Assembly (NCBI GenBank): GCA_905182355.1
Contig: CAJJBH010000011.1
Span: forward strand, 1 to 64,000
DNA from: an uncultured Paracoccaceae bacterium
GTDB lineage: Bacteria; Pseudomonadota; Alphaproteobacteria; Rhodobacterales; Rhodobacteraceae
DNA: 64,000 bases
Direction of reading: 5' to 3'
Of the stretch, positions 37,588 to 46,094 are shown one piece after another. Numbering within the stretch: position 1 is the stretch's first letter; each line of letters begins with the position of its first letter. The notes beneath the pieces were generated by a model that was not told the origin of the DNA, ran no database searches, and was given only the letters and a program-made list of their open reading frames with translations. The position numbers were made by a program, and so were the translations under genes.

Positions 37588-38283
37588 TTAGGACGTCTGC
37601 AGCCAGTCTGGGATATGACCAATATCAGGGAAAACGGCCTCGGCCTGGGGGGCCAGAACCTCGCGCGGTGCCATGCCTGTCAGGACGCCAATGCACCGCA
37701 TACCAGCAGCGGCACCGGCCTTCAGATCATGGGTGCTGTCGCCAACCATTGCCACGCGGCTTGGATCACATCCTGTTTGCGCACAAAATGCATTTAACTG
37801 ACCCGCATCTGGTTTCGCACCATAACCGCTGTCAAAACCAGCAATGAAATCGAACAGTTCAACCACGCCAGCGCTGTGCAGGTGGGCAAGAGCTGGATCT
37901 TCTGAATCATTCGTCGCAACACCCAACTTCAAACCCTGCGCACGCAAACCTTTCAAGAAAGGGATCAGTGGAACCGCTTCGACTTGTGGGGCCATTGCAG
38001 CTTCTTCGTTTAACATATCCAGAACGGCATCGTGGCCAAGGTTAGGGAAATGAGGGGCCACCGCTTGCGCAACTTCACTGGGTGTTCCAGCAATCACAAT
38101 GCTATCCGTTGAAAACCGGCGGGTTGCGAAATCAAATCCAATTTCCAAACCAATACGGGCCGCTTCAACGCGATCCCCATCCGTTAAGCGTAACAAAAAC
38201 GCCTGTGCCCATGCTTCCCAAGTTGCCGAAAACTCGAACAACGTGCCGTCTTTATCGAAAATAATACCTTGCCAGTCCGTCAT
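37588..38283 (-). CDS. HAD-family phosphatase (phosphoglycolate phosphatase-like)
   Basis: Haloacid dehalogenase fold hydrolase of 231 residues. Motif I is FDKDGTL with both aspartates, motif II is VATNDS, and motif III/IV is PDAGQ...VAMVGDSTHDLKAGAAAGMRCIGV. The small helical cap type and the sequence around GAKPDAG suggest a Gph-like sugar phosphatase; the substrate is unproven. The ATG at 38283 overlaps the upstream stop (ATGA). Confidence 0.85.
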   Translation of the reverse strand: MTDWQGIIFDKDGTLFEFSATWEAWAQAFLLRLTDGDRVEAARIGLEIGFDFATRRFSTDSIVIAGTPSEVAQAVAPHFPNLGHDAVLDMLNEEAAMAPQVEAVPLIPFLKGLRAQGLKLGVATNDSEDPALAHLHSAGVVELFDFIAGFDSGYGAKPDAGQLNAFCAQTGCDPSRVAMVGDSTHDLKAGAAAGMRCIGVLTGMAPREVLAPQAEAVFPDIGHIPDWLQTS

Positions 38284-38564
38284 GTCCAATTCACCTGCTC
38301 TCCACCCGGCAAAGAATGACGGGCCTGCATTAATCGATCGTAAGGCATTGAGATACTATCACAAAACGACATCACCCATGCATCATCCATCATCAAAAAA
38401 TCTAACAACCCACCCAGAAACGCAGGGTCAGAAGCACCGCTGCGCACATCTGCTTCGCTGGCACCAGTTGCGCCTAAGAAAACTGGCAATAGGTCCTCGT
38501 TTCCAGCCAACCAACCTAAGGCTTGCAGCCCAACGGTCTCAGCAGATTCTTGCGACATCGTCAT
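38280..38564 (-). CDS. DUF3572 family protein
   Basis: 94-residue mainly helical protein with the DUF3572 pattern: AETVGLQALGWLAGNEDLLPVFLGATGAS then FLGGLLDFLMMDDAWV. Function unknown; the family is restricted to alphaproteobacteria. GGAGTG lies 6 nt before the start. It overlaps the HAD gene, so the two form an operon. Confidence 0.88.
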   Translation of the reverse strand: MTMSQESAETVGLQALGWLAGNEDLLPVFLGATGASEADVRSGASDPAFLGGLLDFLMMDDAWVMSFCDSISMPYDRLMQARHSLPGGEQVNWT

Positions 38565-38688
38565 AGATCACTCCAGTTTCGTGGAAATAGAAACGTTTTA
38601 TTAACTAAAAACGACAAAAACCTAACAAAGGCTTGAACACAAGACTCGAAAACACCGTATAATTTTTAATGGGTAGAAAAGGGATCAA

Positions 38689-40083
38689 ATGCACGGCAAA
38701 ATTTTAATCGTCGACCCAATCGCGATCAATCGTATCGTGCTGAAGGTCAAACTTTCTGCCGCCTATTACACCGTGATCCAAGCTACTTCTATCGCCGAAG
38801 CAAGGACGGCTCTTGAACGTTCGCAACCTGATGTTGTGATTTCGTCTGCACAGTTGCTCGATGGCACGGCCAGCGACTTGGCAACTGAACTTCGCAACCA
38901 CCCCAAGACCAGCGACCTACCTATCATCGCAATCGAGTGTTGCGATGATCAAGACGCCCGTCTTGAATTATTGGGTGCAGGAGTTGACGCCATTCTAAGT
39001 ACCCCCCTTAATGATGTTCTACTTTTGGCCAGGGTGTGCAGTCTTGTGCGCTCGCAGGCGTCCGATTCAGAATGGCGATTACATGATGATACTTCGCGGG
39101 CTTTAGGATTTGCAGAAAAACAGGCCCCCTTTGTGCAAAATGGCACTGCTGTCATGGTGGCAAACAACAAAAAACCACTGACGCCATGGGCGGAAAAATT
39201 GGGTGAATTATTGCCCATAAAGATAGTCATTGCCGCGGTTGAGGAAGCACTTGACCACGTCGAAAATCCAAAAAGTGAAATTGCCCCCGATGTGTTTGTC
39301 TTGGTTATGGATCGGGCAGAACCGCAGAAAATCCTTCATCTTCTGGTCACCCTGAAATCACATGTCAGCACACGTCACAGTCAAATTTTAGTTGTCCAAA
39401 CCCATATGAACCAAAAATTGGGTGCACAAGCGTTGGATATGGGGGCCAATGATCTAATGCCACATGGGTACCATCCCAATGAAATGGCTTTGCGGATCAG
39501 TGCCCTGTTGAAACGCAAACAACTCAACGACCAAATGCGGGCAACTGTGCGCAACGGGTTAGAAGCCGCAGTAAGTGATCCACTCACGGGACTTCACAAT
39601 CGCCGCTATGCCATGCCACATCTGGACCGCATCGCCCGTCGCGCCCATGAAACCGAGAGACCGTTTGCCGTCATGATCGTGGACATGGATCATTTCAAAC
39701 GCATCAACGACACCTACGGCCACACCGCTGGCGATGCGGTACTGGGCGAAGTGGCGCGGCGTCTACGCGAAAACCTACGTGCTATAGACTTGATCGCGCG
39801 GATCGGCGGCGAGGAATTCTTGATCGTCTTGCCCAGTGCACCGCTGATAAACGCGCAAAACGCTGCACGCCGGTTGTGCAAGTTAATCGGTGAAACTCTA
39901 TTTTTGATGCCGAATGGGGGAAAGCCAATCAAAGCCACGATTTCAATCGGTTTGGCCATTGGTGGCACAGCTGGCAAAGACATTAAAACGGCGCACCAGC
40001 TTTTAGACGAGGCTGACAAGGCACTTTACGACGCAAAAATGCGCGGACGCAATTGCGTCAAACTTAGCCGACCTGCTGCATGA
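38689..40083 (+). CDS. PleD-like diguanylate cyclase with degenerate receivers
   Basis: 464 residues laid out like PleD: receiver 1 (about 1-120), receiver 2 (about 155-275) and GGDEF (about 290-460). The catalytic motif is GGEEF (373-377) with I-site RAID (364-367), so the enzyme should be active and feedback-inhibited. In receiver 1 the phospho-acceptor aspartate is serine (S53 in DVVISSAQL) and the acidic pair near the N-terminus is reduced to one Asp; receiver 2 has no clear acceptor. Phosphorylation control therefore seems lost. GGGA lies before the ATG. Confidence 0.88.
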   Translation: MHGKILIVDPIAINRIVLKVKLSAAYYTVIQATSIAEARTALERSQPDVVISSAQLLDGTASDLATELRNHPKTSDLPIIAIECCDDQDARLELLGAGVDAILSTPLNDVLLLARVCSLVRSQASDSEWRLHDDTSRALGFAEKQAPFVQNGTAVMVANNKKPLTPWAEKLGELLPIKIVIAAVEEALDHVENPKSEIAPDVFVLVMDRAEPQKILHLLVTLKSHVSTRHSQILVVQTHMNQKLGAQALDMGANDLMPHGYHPNEMALRISALLKRKQLNDQMRATVRNGLEAAVSDPLTGLHNRRYAMPHLDRIARRAHETERPFAVMIVDMDHFKRINDTYGHTAGDAVLGEVARRLRENLRAIDLIARIGGEEFLIVLPSAPLINAQNAARRLCKLIGETLFLMPNGGKPIKATISIGLAIGGTAGKDIKTAHQLLDEADKALYDAKMRGRNCVKLSRPAA

Positions 40084-40100
40084 CCGGGTTGGCGACCTAA

Positions 40101-40601
40101 TCAATTAGACTTTGGCTTCCGCTTTTTTGGCGGGCCACGCTTCAAGGCTTTTTCCACAGCATCGGCGTAGGCACGGCGTTCAAAAAGTTCCATCTCATCA
40201 ATTCGATTCAACCACTGTGCCTGCACCGAATTTTGAGCACTTAACGTAGCTGCCGTTTGCTTGCCCAAAACAGCCTCGATCGCAGGGCGATCGAATGTTT
40301 CAGTGCGCAAAATATCCATAACTTCTTGGTACATCGCACGACGGGCAGCGTGATCAACACCTTTTTTAGCAGCCCGCGACGCCTCTAAAATCGCACGACG
40401 CTCTTCGCGTGGCAGTGCTTGAATATAGGGCCGCGCGTGATGGGCTTGACCGCCACCGCGACGTGGACCATCATCATTTTTGCGAAAAACCGCCCCCGCT
40501 ATCACACCGATAACCGCCAAATTTATGGCCAACGAAATACCCAGTAGTATTCTAAATCCACTTGGCACTGTCTGTTTTACCGCGTCAGTTTTCTGCGCCA
40601 T
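40101..40601 (-). CDS. periplasmic heavy-metal-sensor / Spy-like protein
   Basis: 166 residues: a membrane anchor (about 17-38) then a helical periplasmic domain with an LPREERRAI segment followed by a long Arg/Ala-rich helix, like the CpxP/Spy/CnrX-like 'heavy metal sensor' family. Few metal-binding residues are present (AHHARP near the anchor), so a metal role is only inferred. Its ribosome site AGAGGG lies inside the end of the anti-sigma gene, tying it to the operon. Confidence 0.7.
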   Translation of the reverse strand: MAQKTDAVKQTVPSGFRILLGISLAINLAVIGVIAGAVFRKNDDGPRRGGGQAHHARPYIQALPREERRAILEASRAAKKGVDHAARRAMYQEVMDILRTETFDRPAIEAVLGKQTAATLSAQNSVQAQWLNRIDEMELFERRAYADAVEKALKRGPPKKRKPKSN

Positions 40602-40604
40602 GTC

Positions 40605-40997
40605 TTAGCCCTCTTCCATATCCCAGCCGAAGCCGAACAATGCACCGTCGTCATTTTCATTATCCAGAAATGACACCGATGTTTCCGTATTCAAAAATGT
40701 ATCAAATTGCGTCGGCAATCCTTCAGGTGGGTTTATACCGATCCAGAACCCCGCACATGTTGCGGCGACCAGCCCACCCATACCTTGCCAACCGCCAACT
40801 ATTGACGTGATTTGCTGCCACAACGAAGGTGGCGCAACACTTGGCATAGGCTGCTGCGCCAACGCATCCTCCAACACACGGGCCATAAAACCTTCGTTTG
40901 GCTGCAAGGCAGGACCATTTGAGACATCACTCAACAGCGCATCCAAAGCGTCCATGTTCAGATCATCCATATTTTCATCAGATACTGTCATCATCAT
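40605..40997 (-). CDS. probable membrane anti-sigma factor
   Basis: 130 residues: an acidic N-terminal cytoplasmic part (MDDLNMDALDALLSD...), one membrane helix (about 72-88, with AATCAGFWIGI) and a short outer tail. It carries no zinc motif (HxxxCxxC). The position right after an ECF sigma gene, with the start inside the sigma 3' end, is what suggests an anti-sigma role; sequence alone does not prove it. Confidence 0.65.
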   Translation of the reverse strand: MMMTVSDENMDDLNMDALDALLSDVSNGPALQPNEGFMARVLEDALAQQPMPSVAPPSLWQQITSIVGGWQGMGGLVAATCAGFWIGINPPEGLPTQFDTFLNTETSVSFLDNENDDGALFGFGWDMEEG

Positions 40998-41562
40998 ATC
41001 CTAACTTTGCACGGGCGGGGGCCAGCGCTTGCGCCAATGCGCGTTTGCCACGGGCCGTCAAACTTTCAACCGCCTCCGTGCTGATCTCAAGTATTTGCGC
41101 GATTTCCGGGTTTGCCAAACCTTCAATATGGCGCAGTATCACGGCCTGTCGTTGCCGATCAGGCAATGTTTGCAAGGCCGTTTGCAGCGCGTCCATACGT
41201 TCACGGGTTTGCAACTGCGCCGTCACGCTTGGCGACGGATCGTGGGGTTCATCGACGTCATTCAACCCCAAACCGCGTTTACGACGCAGACGGTCGGTAC
41301 ACAGGTTCGCAGTCACACGGTACAGCCACGTGCTGACCTTTGCCTCGCCCACCCGCCAATCTGGCGCGATCTTCCACAATCGCATCATGGCGTCTTGGGT
41401 TACATCTTCAGCCTCAGCACGGTCCCCTAACATGCGAACAGCGTGACCATAAATTCGCGGCGTCAAGCGGGTCGTCAATGCACGCGCCGCTGCTGCATCA
41501 CCCTTTGAATACTGGGCAAGCAAAGCATCATCTTCAAGGTCGATATATGCGTCCAAGGGCAT
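40978..41562 (-). CDS. ECF-type RNA polymerase sigma factor
   Basis: 194 residues from the ATG at 41562, chosen because GGACAGG stands 6 nt upstream. Region 2 includes RMLGDRAEAEDVTQDAMMRLW and VSTWLYRVTANLCTDRLRRKR; region 4 has LPDRQRQAVILRHIEGLANPEIAQIL and a helix-turn-helix before TARGKRAL. It overlaps the anti-sigma gene. Target genes are probably the operon itself and others; no promoter motif could be fixed by eye. Confidence 0.9.
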   Translation of the reverse strand: MPLDAYIDLEDDALLAQYSKGDAAAARALTTRLTPRIYGHAVRMLGDRAEAEDVTQDAMMRLWKIAPDWRVGEAKVSTWLYRVTANLCTDRLRRKRGLGLNDVDEPHDPSPSVTAQLQTRERMDALQTALQTLPDRQRQAVILRHIEGLANPEIAQILEISTEAVESLTARGKRALAQALAPARAKLGYDDDSI

Positions 41563-41586
41563 TGTCATCCTGTCCAGCGTTAGCGA

Positions 41587-41615
41587 GGGACCGCGCCTGT
41601 GACAAGCGCGGTCCC
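41587..41615 (-). terminator. hairpin between EF-hand and sigma genes
   Basis: Perfect 10-bp GC-rich stem (41587-41596 with 41606-41615), 9-nt loop, no T run. Placed between the EF-hand stop and the sigma start, it may let only part of the transcripts reach the sigma gene, or protect the EF-hand mRNA end. Confidence 0.6.
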
Positions 41616-41634
41616 GTCCGTGGGTTTGGGTTAA

Positions 41635-42123
41635 TTATTCGCTGTGCTTCGTTTTCTTGCCTTTGCGCTTGCCCATCTTTTCGCTGGCCGCAACAAATTC
41701 TTCTTCCGAAAGGCTGCCGTTCTTATCGGTGTCAAACCGTTCAAGCATTTTGGCACCACGATCTTTACCACCACGGCCTTTGCCACGTTTGTTCATTTCT
41801 TCAGCAGACAATTTACCGTCTTCATCTGTATCCAGATGCTTGATCATACGGGCTGCACGCTTTGCAGCTTTATCTTTCCCAGCGGCTTCAATCTCGTCCA
41901 CTGTCAAAAATCCATCGGAATTTATATCCGCCTTAGCAAAATGTACGGCGCCGCGGGCTTCAAGTTCTGTTTGGGTCACCTGACCGTCGGAATTTGTATC
42001 AAATTCAGCAAAAGAAACTGGCGCAGGTCCATATTCTTTGGCCTGTGCGACGCCAGTGACGCCAGCAGCAGCCATCGCAATGATCAATGCCGTCATTGGA
42101 AAGTTATTCATGCGTAGTGTCAT
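41635..42123 (-). CDS. secreted EF-hand calcium-binding protein
   Basis: 162 residues. A signal peptide (1 to about 28, ending AQA) directs it to the periplasm. Four EF-hand loops are visible: DTNSDGQVTQTE (42-53), DINSDGFLTVDE (66-77), DTDEDGKLSAEE (98-109) and DTDKNGSLSEEE (131-142), all with calcium-ligand residues at positions 1, 3, 5 and 12. A basic tail follows. The ATG at 42123 has GGAG 8 nt upstream. It is the first gene of the sigma/anti-sigma operon and may be its calcium input or its product. Confidence 0.9.
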   Translation of the reverse strand: MTLRMNNFPMTALIIAMAAAGVTGVAQAKEYGPAPVSFAEFDTNSDGQVTQTELEARGAVHFAKADINSDGFLTVDEIEAAGKDKAAKRAARMIKHLDTDEDGKLSAEEMNKRGKGRGGKDRGAKMLERFDTDKNGSLSEEEFVAASEKMGKRKGKKTKHSE

Positions 42124-42310
42124 TAGGTGTTCTCCGTTTTCAATATTGCCTCCCGTTTTGGGCGGCTCACTAAGTCAAACGAGGGGCTGGGCCATTTCCG
42201 TCGGATAAATTTCAAATGATTTGCGGATTTCTGCCACTAGGACATCCTGTCACGTTTATCTTTGCGTGTAAGACGCACAAGACTAACAGACAGATCAAAG
42301 GACGCACCAA

Positions 42311-42712
42311 ATGGCAAATACAGATGTTGAACGGACGAATGAAGCAGTTGAACGCCCATTGCGTACAGCCTTGTTGCGCGGGTGGCGTTGTAAATGCCCC
42401 AGCTGTGGAAACGGGGCGCTGCTGAAAAACCACCTGAAGGTCAACGACACCTGCACAGTGTGCCGTGAAGAATTGCACCATCACCGCGCGGATGATGGAC
42501 CAGCATATCTGACGATCCTTATCGTTGGGCACATCATGATTGCCCTGCTTTACGAAGTTTTTGTAATTTACCGTCCTGAACCACTCACACTATTCACAAT
42601 CTTTGCGGTTGGAAGTGTCGGCTTGTCACTCTATCTTCTACCAAGACTGAAGGGGGTCGTGATCGGCTTCCAATGGGCGCGGTATATGGGTGGCTTTGGC
42701 AGCGATCGCTAA
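42311..42712 (+). CDS. DUF983 membrane protein
   Basis: 133 residues with the DUF983 layout: a zinc-ribbon-like N-terminus (CKCPSCGNG then CTVCREELHHHRADDGPAY) and two membrane helices (about 72-90 and 95-115). Function unknown; members often neighbour cytochrome oxidase or Nudix genes. Intact, 36 bp before the Nudix gene, with which it probably shares a transcript. Confidence 0.88.
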   Translation: MANTDVERTNEAVERPLRTALLRGWRCKCPSCGNGALLKNHLKVNDTCTVCREELHHHRADDGPAYLTILIVGHIMIALLYEVFVIYRPEPLTLFTIFAVGSVGLSLYLLPRLKGVVIGFQWARYMGGFGSDR

Positions 42713-42748
42713 ACACCACAAACACCCCGCCTGCTGATAGGGGATGCT

Positions 42749-43444
42749 ATGACTGTCGACAAAACCCAAATTCGCAACGCATCAACAGTGATTGTCCTGC
42801 GTGACCGAGCGACAAAACCACGTATCCTAATGGGGCAACGCGGCGCTGAAGCTGTGTTTATGCCTAACAAATTTGTCTTCCCAGGTGGGGCAGTCGATGT
42901 GGGCGACGGGGCAGTTGCACTGGGCACTCCCCTGCCCGATCTGTGCCATACGCGCCTTAAAGAAGACAGTGCCGCTGACATGTCAGACGCTTTGGCCGTC
43001 GCCGCCATCCGGGAATTGTTTGAAGAAACCGGACAAATACTGGGGCACAAAGAAATATGGGCTGGTGATGTGCCACCCGATTGGATCGACTTTGCGGCCT
43101 CTGGACACACGCCAAGTGCGGCGGGCCTTCAATTTGTCTTTCGCGCACTCACGCCCCCTGGGCGCCCACGCCGTTTTGACGCAAGGTTCTTTTTGGTCGA
43201 CGCTGAAGAACTAACCACTGATCCAGATGATTTCTCTGCGGCGTCAGATGAATTGTCACACCTACAATGGGTGGCCTTGGACGAGGCGCGTTCGTTCGAC
43301 ATGCCGTTCATAACAGAAGTTGTTTTAAGCGAAATCCAATCCCGCGCAGCTGACATCACCCCACCAGACAGCGTCCCATTCTTCAAAAACAACGAAGAGG
43401 AAAATCTGTTCTTGCGGCTTCGGGGCCATCTGCCAACTGATTGA
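42749..43444 (+). CDS. Nudix hydrolase
   Basis: 231-residue Nudix-fold protein that splits nucleoside diphosphate-linked compounds. The Nudix box is carried by the stretch around AVAAIRELFEETGQIL (REx2EExG core); the preceding FVFPGGAVD supplies its usual start. The insertion between the box and PGG is long, as in the larger alphaproteobacterial members (CoA- or ADP-sugar-type). The substrate is unknown. Its stop abuts the stop of the facing gene. Confidence 0.88.
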   Translation: MTVDKTQIRNASTVIVLRDRATKPRILMGQRGAEAVFMPNKFVFPGGAVDVGDGAVALGTPLPDLCHTRLKEDSAADMSDALAVAAIRELFEETGQILGHKEIWAGDVPPDWIDFAASGHTPSAAGLQFVFRALTPPGRPRRFDARFFLVDAEELTTDPDDFSAASDELSHLQWVALDEARSFDMPFITEVVLSEIQSRAADITPPDSVPFFKNNEEENLFLRLRGHLPTD

Positions 43445-44347
43445 TCAGGCCAAAACAACCATCGCTATAACCGACAGGCCCAGTACGCCAACCCCGATCC
43501 ACTCGCGGAGTGTTATCTTTTCTTTAAAGAACAACACCGTGACCATCAGGCTGAAAATCAATTCGATCTGGCCCACTGCTTTTACATAAGCAGCGTTTTG
43601 CAATGCAAATGCCGAGAACCAGCAAAACGACCCCGCCATCGACAGAATACCGATCCAACCCGCCACCCGACGTGCTTTCCACACCGCTGAAATTTCACCC
43701 CGTTCACGAAAATACAACCAAATGGCCATACCAGTAAGCTGCATCGACGTGACCGCCGCCAAGGTAACACCGGCCCGCGCCCAGTGATCGGCCATATCCA
43801 ATTGCAGTGTTGCCCCGCGATAAGCGACTGCAGATACTGCGAACAATGCGCCTGACAATACACCCAAACCCGCAGCACGATTGAACATATGCCGCCAATT
43901 CCACATCCCCAATTCAGTCGCCGAAGATAGCAAAAGCACGCCAACCAATCCTAAGATAATCGCGCAAAATGCCACCAAAGACACCTGATCCCCTAGGATC
44001 AAAATGCCCACGATCATAGCCAAAATCACTTCAGTCTTTTTGAATGTGATGCCAACGGCAAAGTTTCGACTTTTAAACACCAACACAACACAAATGGTTG
44101 CCAGCACCTGCGCCACCCCACCAGTTGCGCCGTATATCCAGAATTTCGCCGAAAGCTGAGGCCACGACTGACCCGTTTGGTTCAAGTAAACCGCCGTAAA
44201 AACAACGACCAATGGTGCAGAATACAGAAACCGCGCGAACGTCGCACCAGCTGCCGACAGCGTTTGTTTCGACAACAGCTTTTGCAGCATAAATCTTAGC
44301 GTTTGAAACGCAGCAGCGGCAATCGAAATGCTAATCCATAAGCTCAT
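43445..44347 (-). CDS. EamA/DMT-family transporter
   Basis: 300-residue membrane protein with about ten hydrophobic helices in two repeated halves, as in the drug/metabolite transporter superfamily; the C-terminal half has ELIFSLMVTVLFFKEKITLREW, the usual EamA end. The substrate is unknown. It faces the Nudix gene and follows the desaturase gene by 21 bp in the same direction. Confidence 0.85.
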   Translation of the reverse strand: MSLWISISIAAAAFQTLRFMLQKLLSKQTLSAAGATFARFLYSAPLVVVFTAVYLNQTGQSWPQLSAKFWIYGATGGVAQVLATICVVLVFKSRNFAVGITFKKTEVILAMIVGILILGDQVSLVAFCAIILGLVGVLLLSSATELGMWNWRHMFNRAAGLGVLSGALFAVSAVAYRGATLQLDMADHWARAGVTLAAVTSMQLTGMAIWLYFRERGEISAVWKARRVAGWIGILSMAGSFCWFSAFALQNAAYVKAVGQIELIFSLMVTVLFFKEKITLREWIGVGVLGLSVIAMVVLA

Positions 44348-44368
44348 GACAGGTTACATCGCTTTAAA

Positions 44369-45283
44369 TTACTCAGATGGCCAGAGTGGATGTGGCACAG
44401 GATCTTTGGCTTTCACGAAGTATCGCGTGAAAACATCGGCATACGAGGTATAGTTATATCCCTCGTTGAAGTTGTCATAACTCTGCGCATTTTTGCGGTA
44501 AAGCTGGGGCAGGTTATACCAGGCGACCTGCGGATGCAGGTGATGAACAGCGTGTAGGTTGTTGTTTAAAAATAGAAACGCCAGCGGCCCTTTGTCGTCA
44601 ATAATCACAGTACGTGCGATTGCATCAGCATGTGAGCGATGTTCTAGGAACGTCCGGATTTTCAGCACGGAAATCGCAAAATAACAACTGATCAGATATG
44701 GCCAAACAGGCAGTTCTGACGCAACGACAATCCCAAGAACAAGGATGACGCTGACCAAATGTACCAACCACGCCCACGCAACATTTCGATCACCTGCGCG
44801 AATTTCACGCCAATCGCTGCGCATGAACATGACCTGTGAAATCATCGGTCCAATCAACATCCGTCCCAACAGCGTGTTGTTCACCGTTAACGCCGATTGC
44901 TGCCATTTCGGCATTGTCTTCCAAACGGCAGGATCACAAAAATTTGTCTCGGGATCGTCATAAGGATCCGTCAGACGTTCATCGATGTGATGCGCAAGAT
45001 GTGTGTCGCGAAAACGTATGTAGGGGATGAACAGACCCAGTGACAACATCGCCAGCGTCTCGTTGGCCCAGCGCGCGCGAAACGGATGACCATGCAGCGC
45101 CTCGTGGCTTAGCGATGACTGTAAAATCAAAACAAAAATCATCACAAAACACGCAAAACCGGATGAGACCAGCGGCACCCAAAACAAACAAACAAACCAA
45201 GCGCTCCAACATCCCAGCCATAGGAATACCGTGGGCCACTCGATTTTATCGACGCCCGAATCTTTATTTAATTGTTTCATCAT
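44369..45283 (-). CDS. membrane fatty acid desaturase
   Basis: 304 residues with four or more membrane helices and the three histidine boxes of the di-iron desaturase family: SHEALHGHP (near residue 60), DTHLAHH (near 92) and LHAVHHLHP (near 245). It adds a double bond to an acyl chain or hydroxylates a related substrate; the position is not evident. Relatives in marine roseobacters act on membrane lipids. Start at 45283; the ATG one codon later is also possible. Confidence 0.9.
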   Translation of the reverse strand: MMKQLNKDSGVDKIEWPTVFLWLGCWSAWFVCLFWVPLVSSGFACFVMIFVLILQSSLSHEALHGHPFRARWANETLAMLSLGLFIPYIRFRDTHLAHHIDERLTDPYDDPETNFCDPAVWKTMPKWQQSALTVNNTLLGRMLIGPMISQVMFMRSDWREIRAGDRNVAWAWLVHLVSVILVLGIVVASELPVWPYLISCYFAISVLKIRTFLEHRSHADAIARTVIIDDKGPLAFLFLNNNLHAVHHLHPQVAWYNLPQLYRKNAQSYDNFNEGYNYTSYADVFTRYFVKAKDPVPHPLWPSE

Positions 45284-45347
45284 ACCCTGTACGTACTCTG
45301 CTTTACGTCAGCACAGTTGCTTTTGTTTTAACGAGCTTCATAAATCC

Positions 45348-46094
45348 TTAAACTTTCGGGTCTGGATTTTCCGTATGCCCATCAACCGCAATCACCTGCC
45401 CCGACACCATACGTGCACTGTCGGACCCAAGAAACACCGCCATATCCGCAATATCTTTTGCCGTCACAAACGCCCGCATTGATGTGCCCGCCGCGTATCC
45501 AGCATATACCTGATCACGTGTCATGCCCTTGGCTGCCGCCTCACGTTCCAGCACACCCTCCATGCGCGGGCCTTCAACAGCTCCGGGGCAAATCACATTG
45601 GCGCGAATGCCAAACGGACCCAACTCCATCGCAAGTGTTTTCATCAGCCCGATCATACCCCACTTGGCTGCCGCATATGGCGAACGATTGGGATACCCGT
45701 AGATGCCCGCGGTGGATGACGTCACCGTTATGACACCTGCCCCCGCCGTTTTCATCAAAGGGGCCGCGTATTTAGCTGCCAGAAACGCGCCTTCCAAATT
45801 CACGCTGACGCAACGCTGCCATTCGGACAGATCGATGTCTTCGACCAAGGCCGTAGGGCCCGCGATCCCTGCATTGGCACACAGCACATCCAAGCCATCC
45901 AAACGGGCAAATAACGCGGCAACATCTGCTTCATTTGACGCATCACAGCGCACACCCGTCCAATGCGGTGGGGCATCAGCCAACGCAGCCTCGTCCACAT
46001 CGGCCACCCAAACATCAAAACCTGCGGCGTCGAACCCTTCCGCCATTGCACGGCCAATACCCGATGCTCCCGCCGTGACCAAAACGCGCTTCAT
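45348..46094 (-). CDS. short-chain dehydrogenase/reductase
   Basis: 248 residues with the SDR fold: cofactor motif TAGASGIGRAMAEG near the N-terminus, NAGIAG, and the catalytic Ser-Tyr-Lys as SSTAG...YPNRSPYAAAKWG. The Asp after the second strand (VADVD) points to NAD(H). It overlaps the carnitine dehydrogenase gene by 4 bp, so it likely belongs to carnitine or related catabolism, for example oxidising a hydroxy-acid product; the substrate is inferred. Confidence 0.88.
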   Translation of the reverse strand: MKRVLVTAGASGIGRAMAEGFDAAGFDVWVADVDEAALADAPPHWTGVRCDASNEADVAALFARLDGLDVLCANAGIAGPTALVEDIDLSEWQRCVSVNLEGAFLAAKYAAPLMKTAGAGVITVTSSTAGIYGYPNRSPYAAAKWGMIGLMKTLAMELGPFGIRANVICPGAVEGPRMEGVLEREAAAKGMTRDQVYAGYAAGTSMRAFVTAKDIADMAVFLGSDSARMVSGQVIAVDGHTENPDPKV

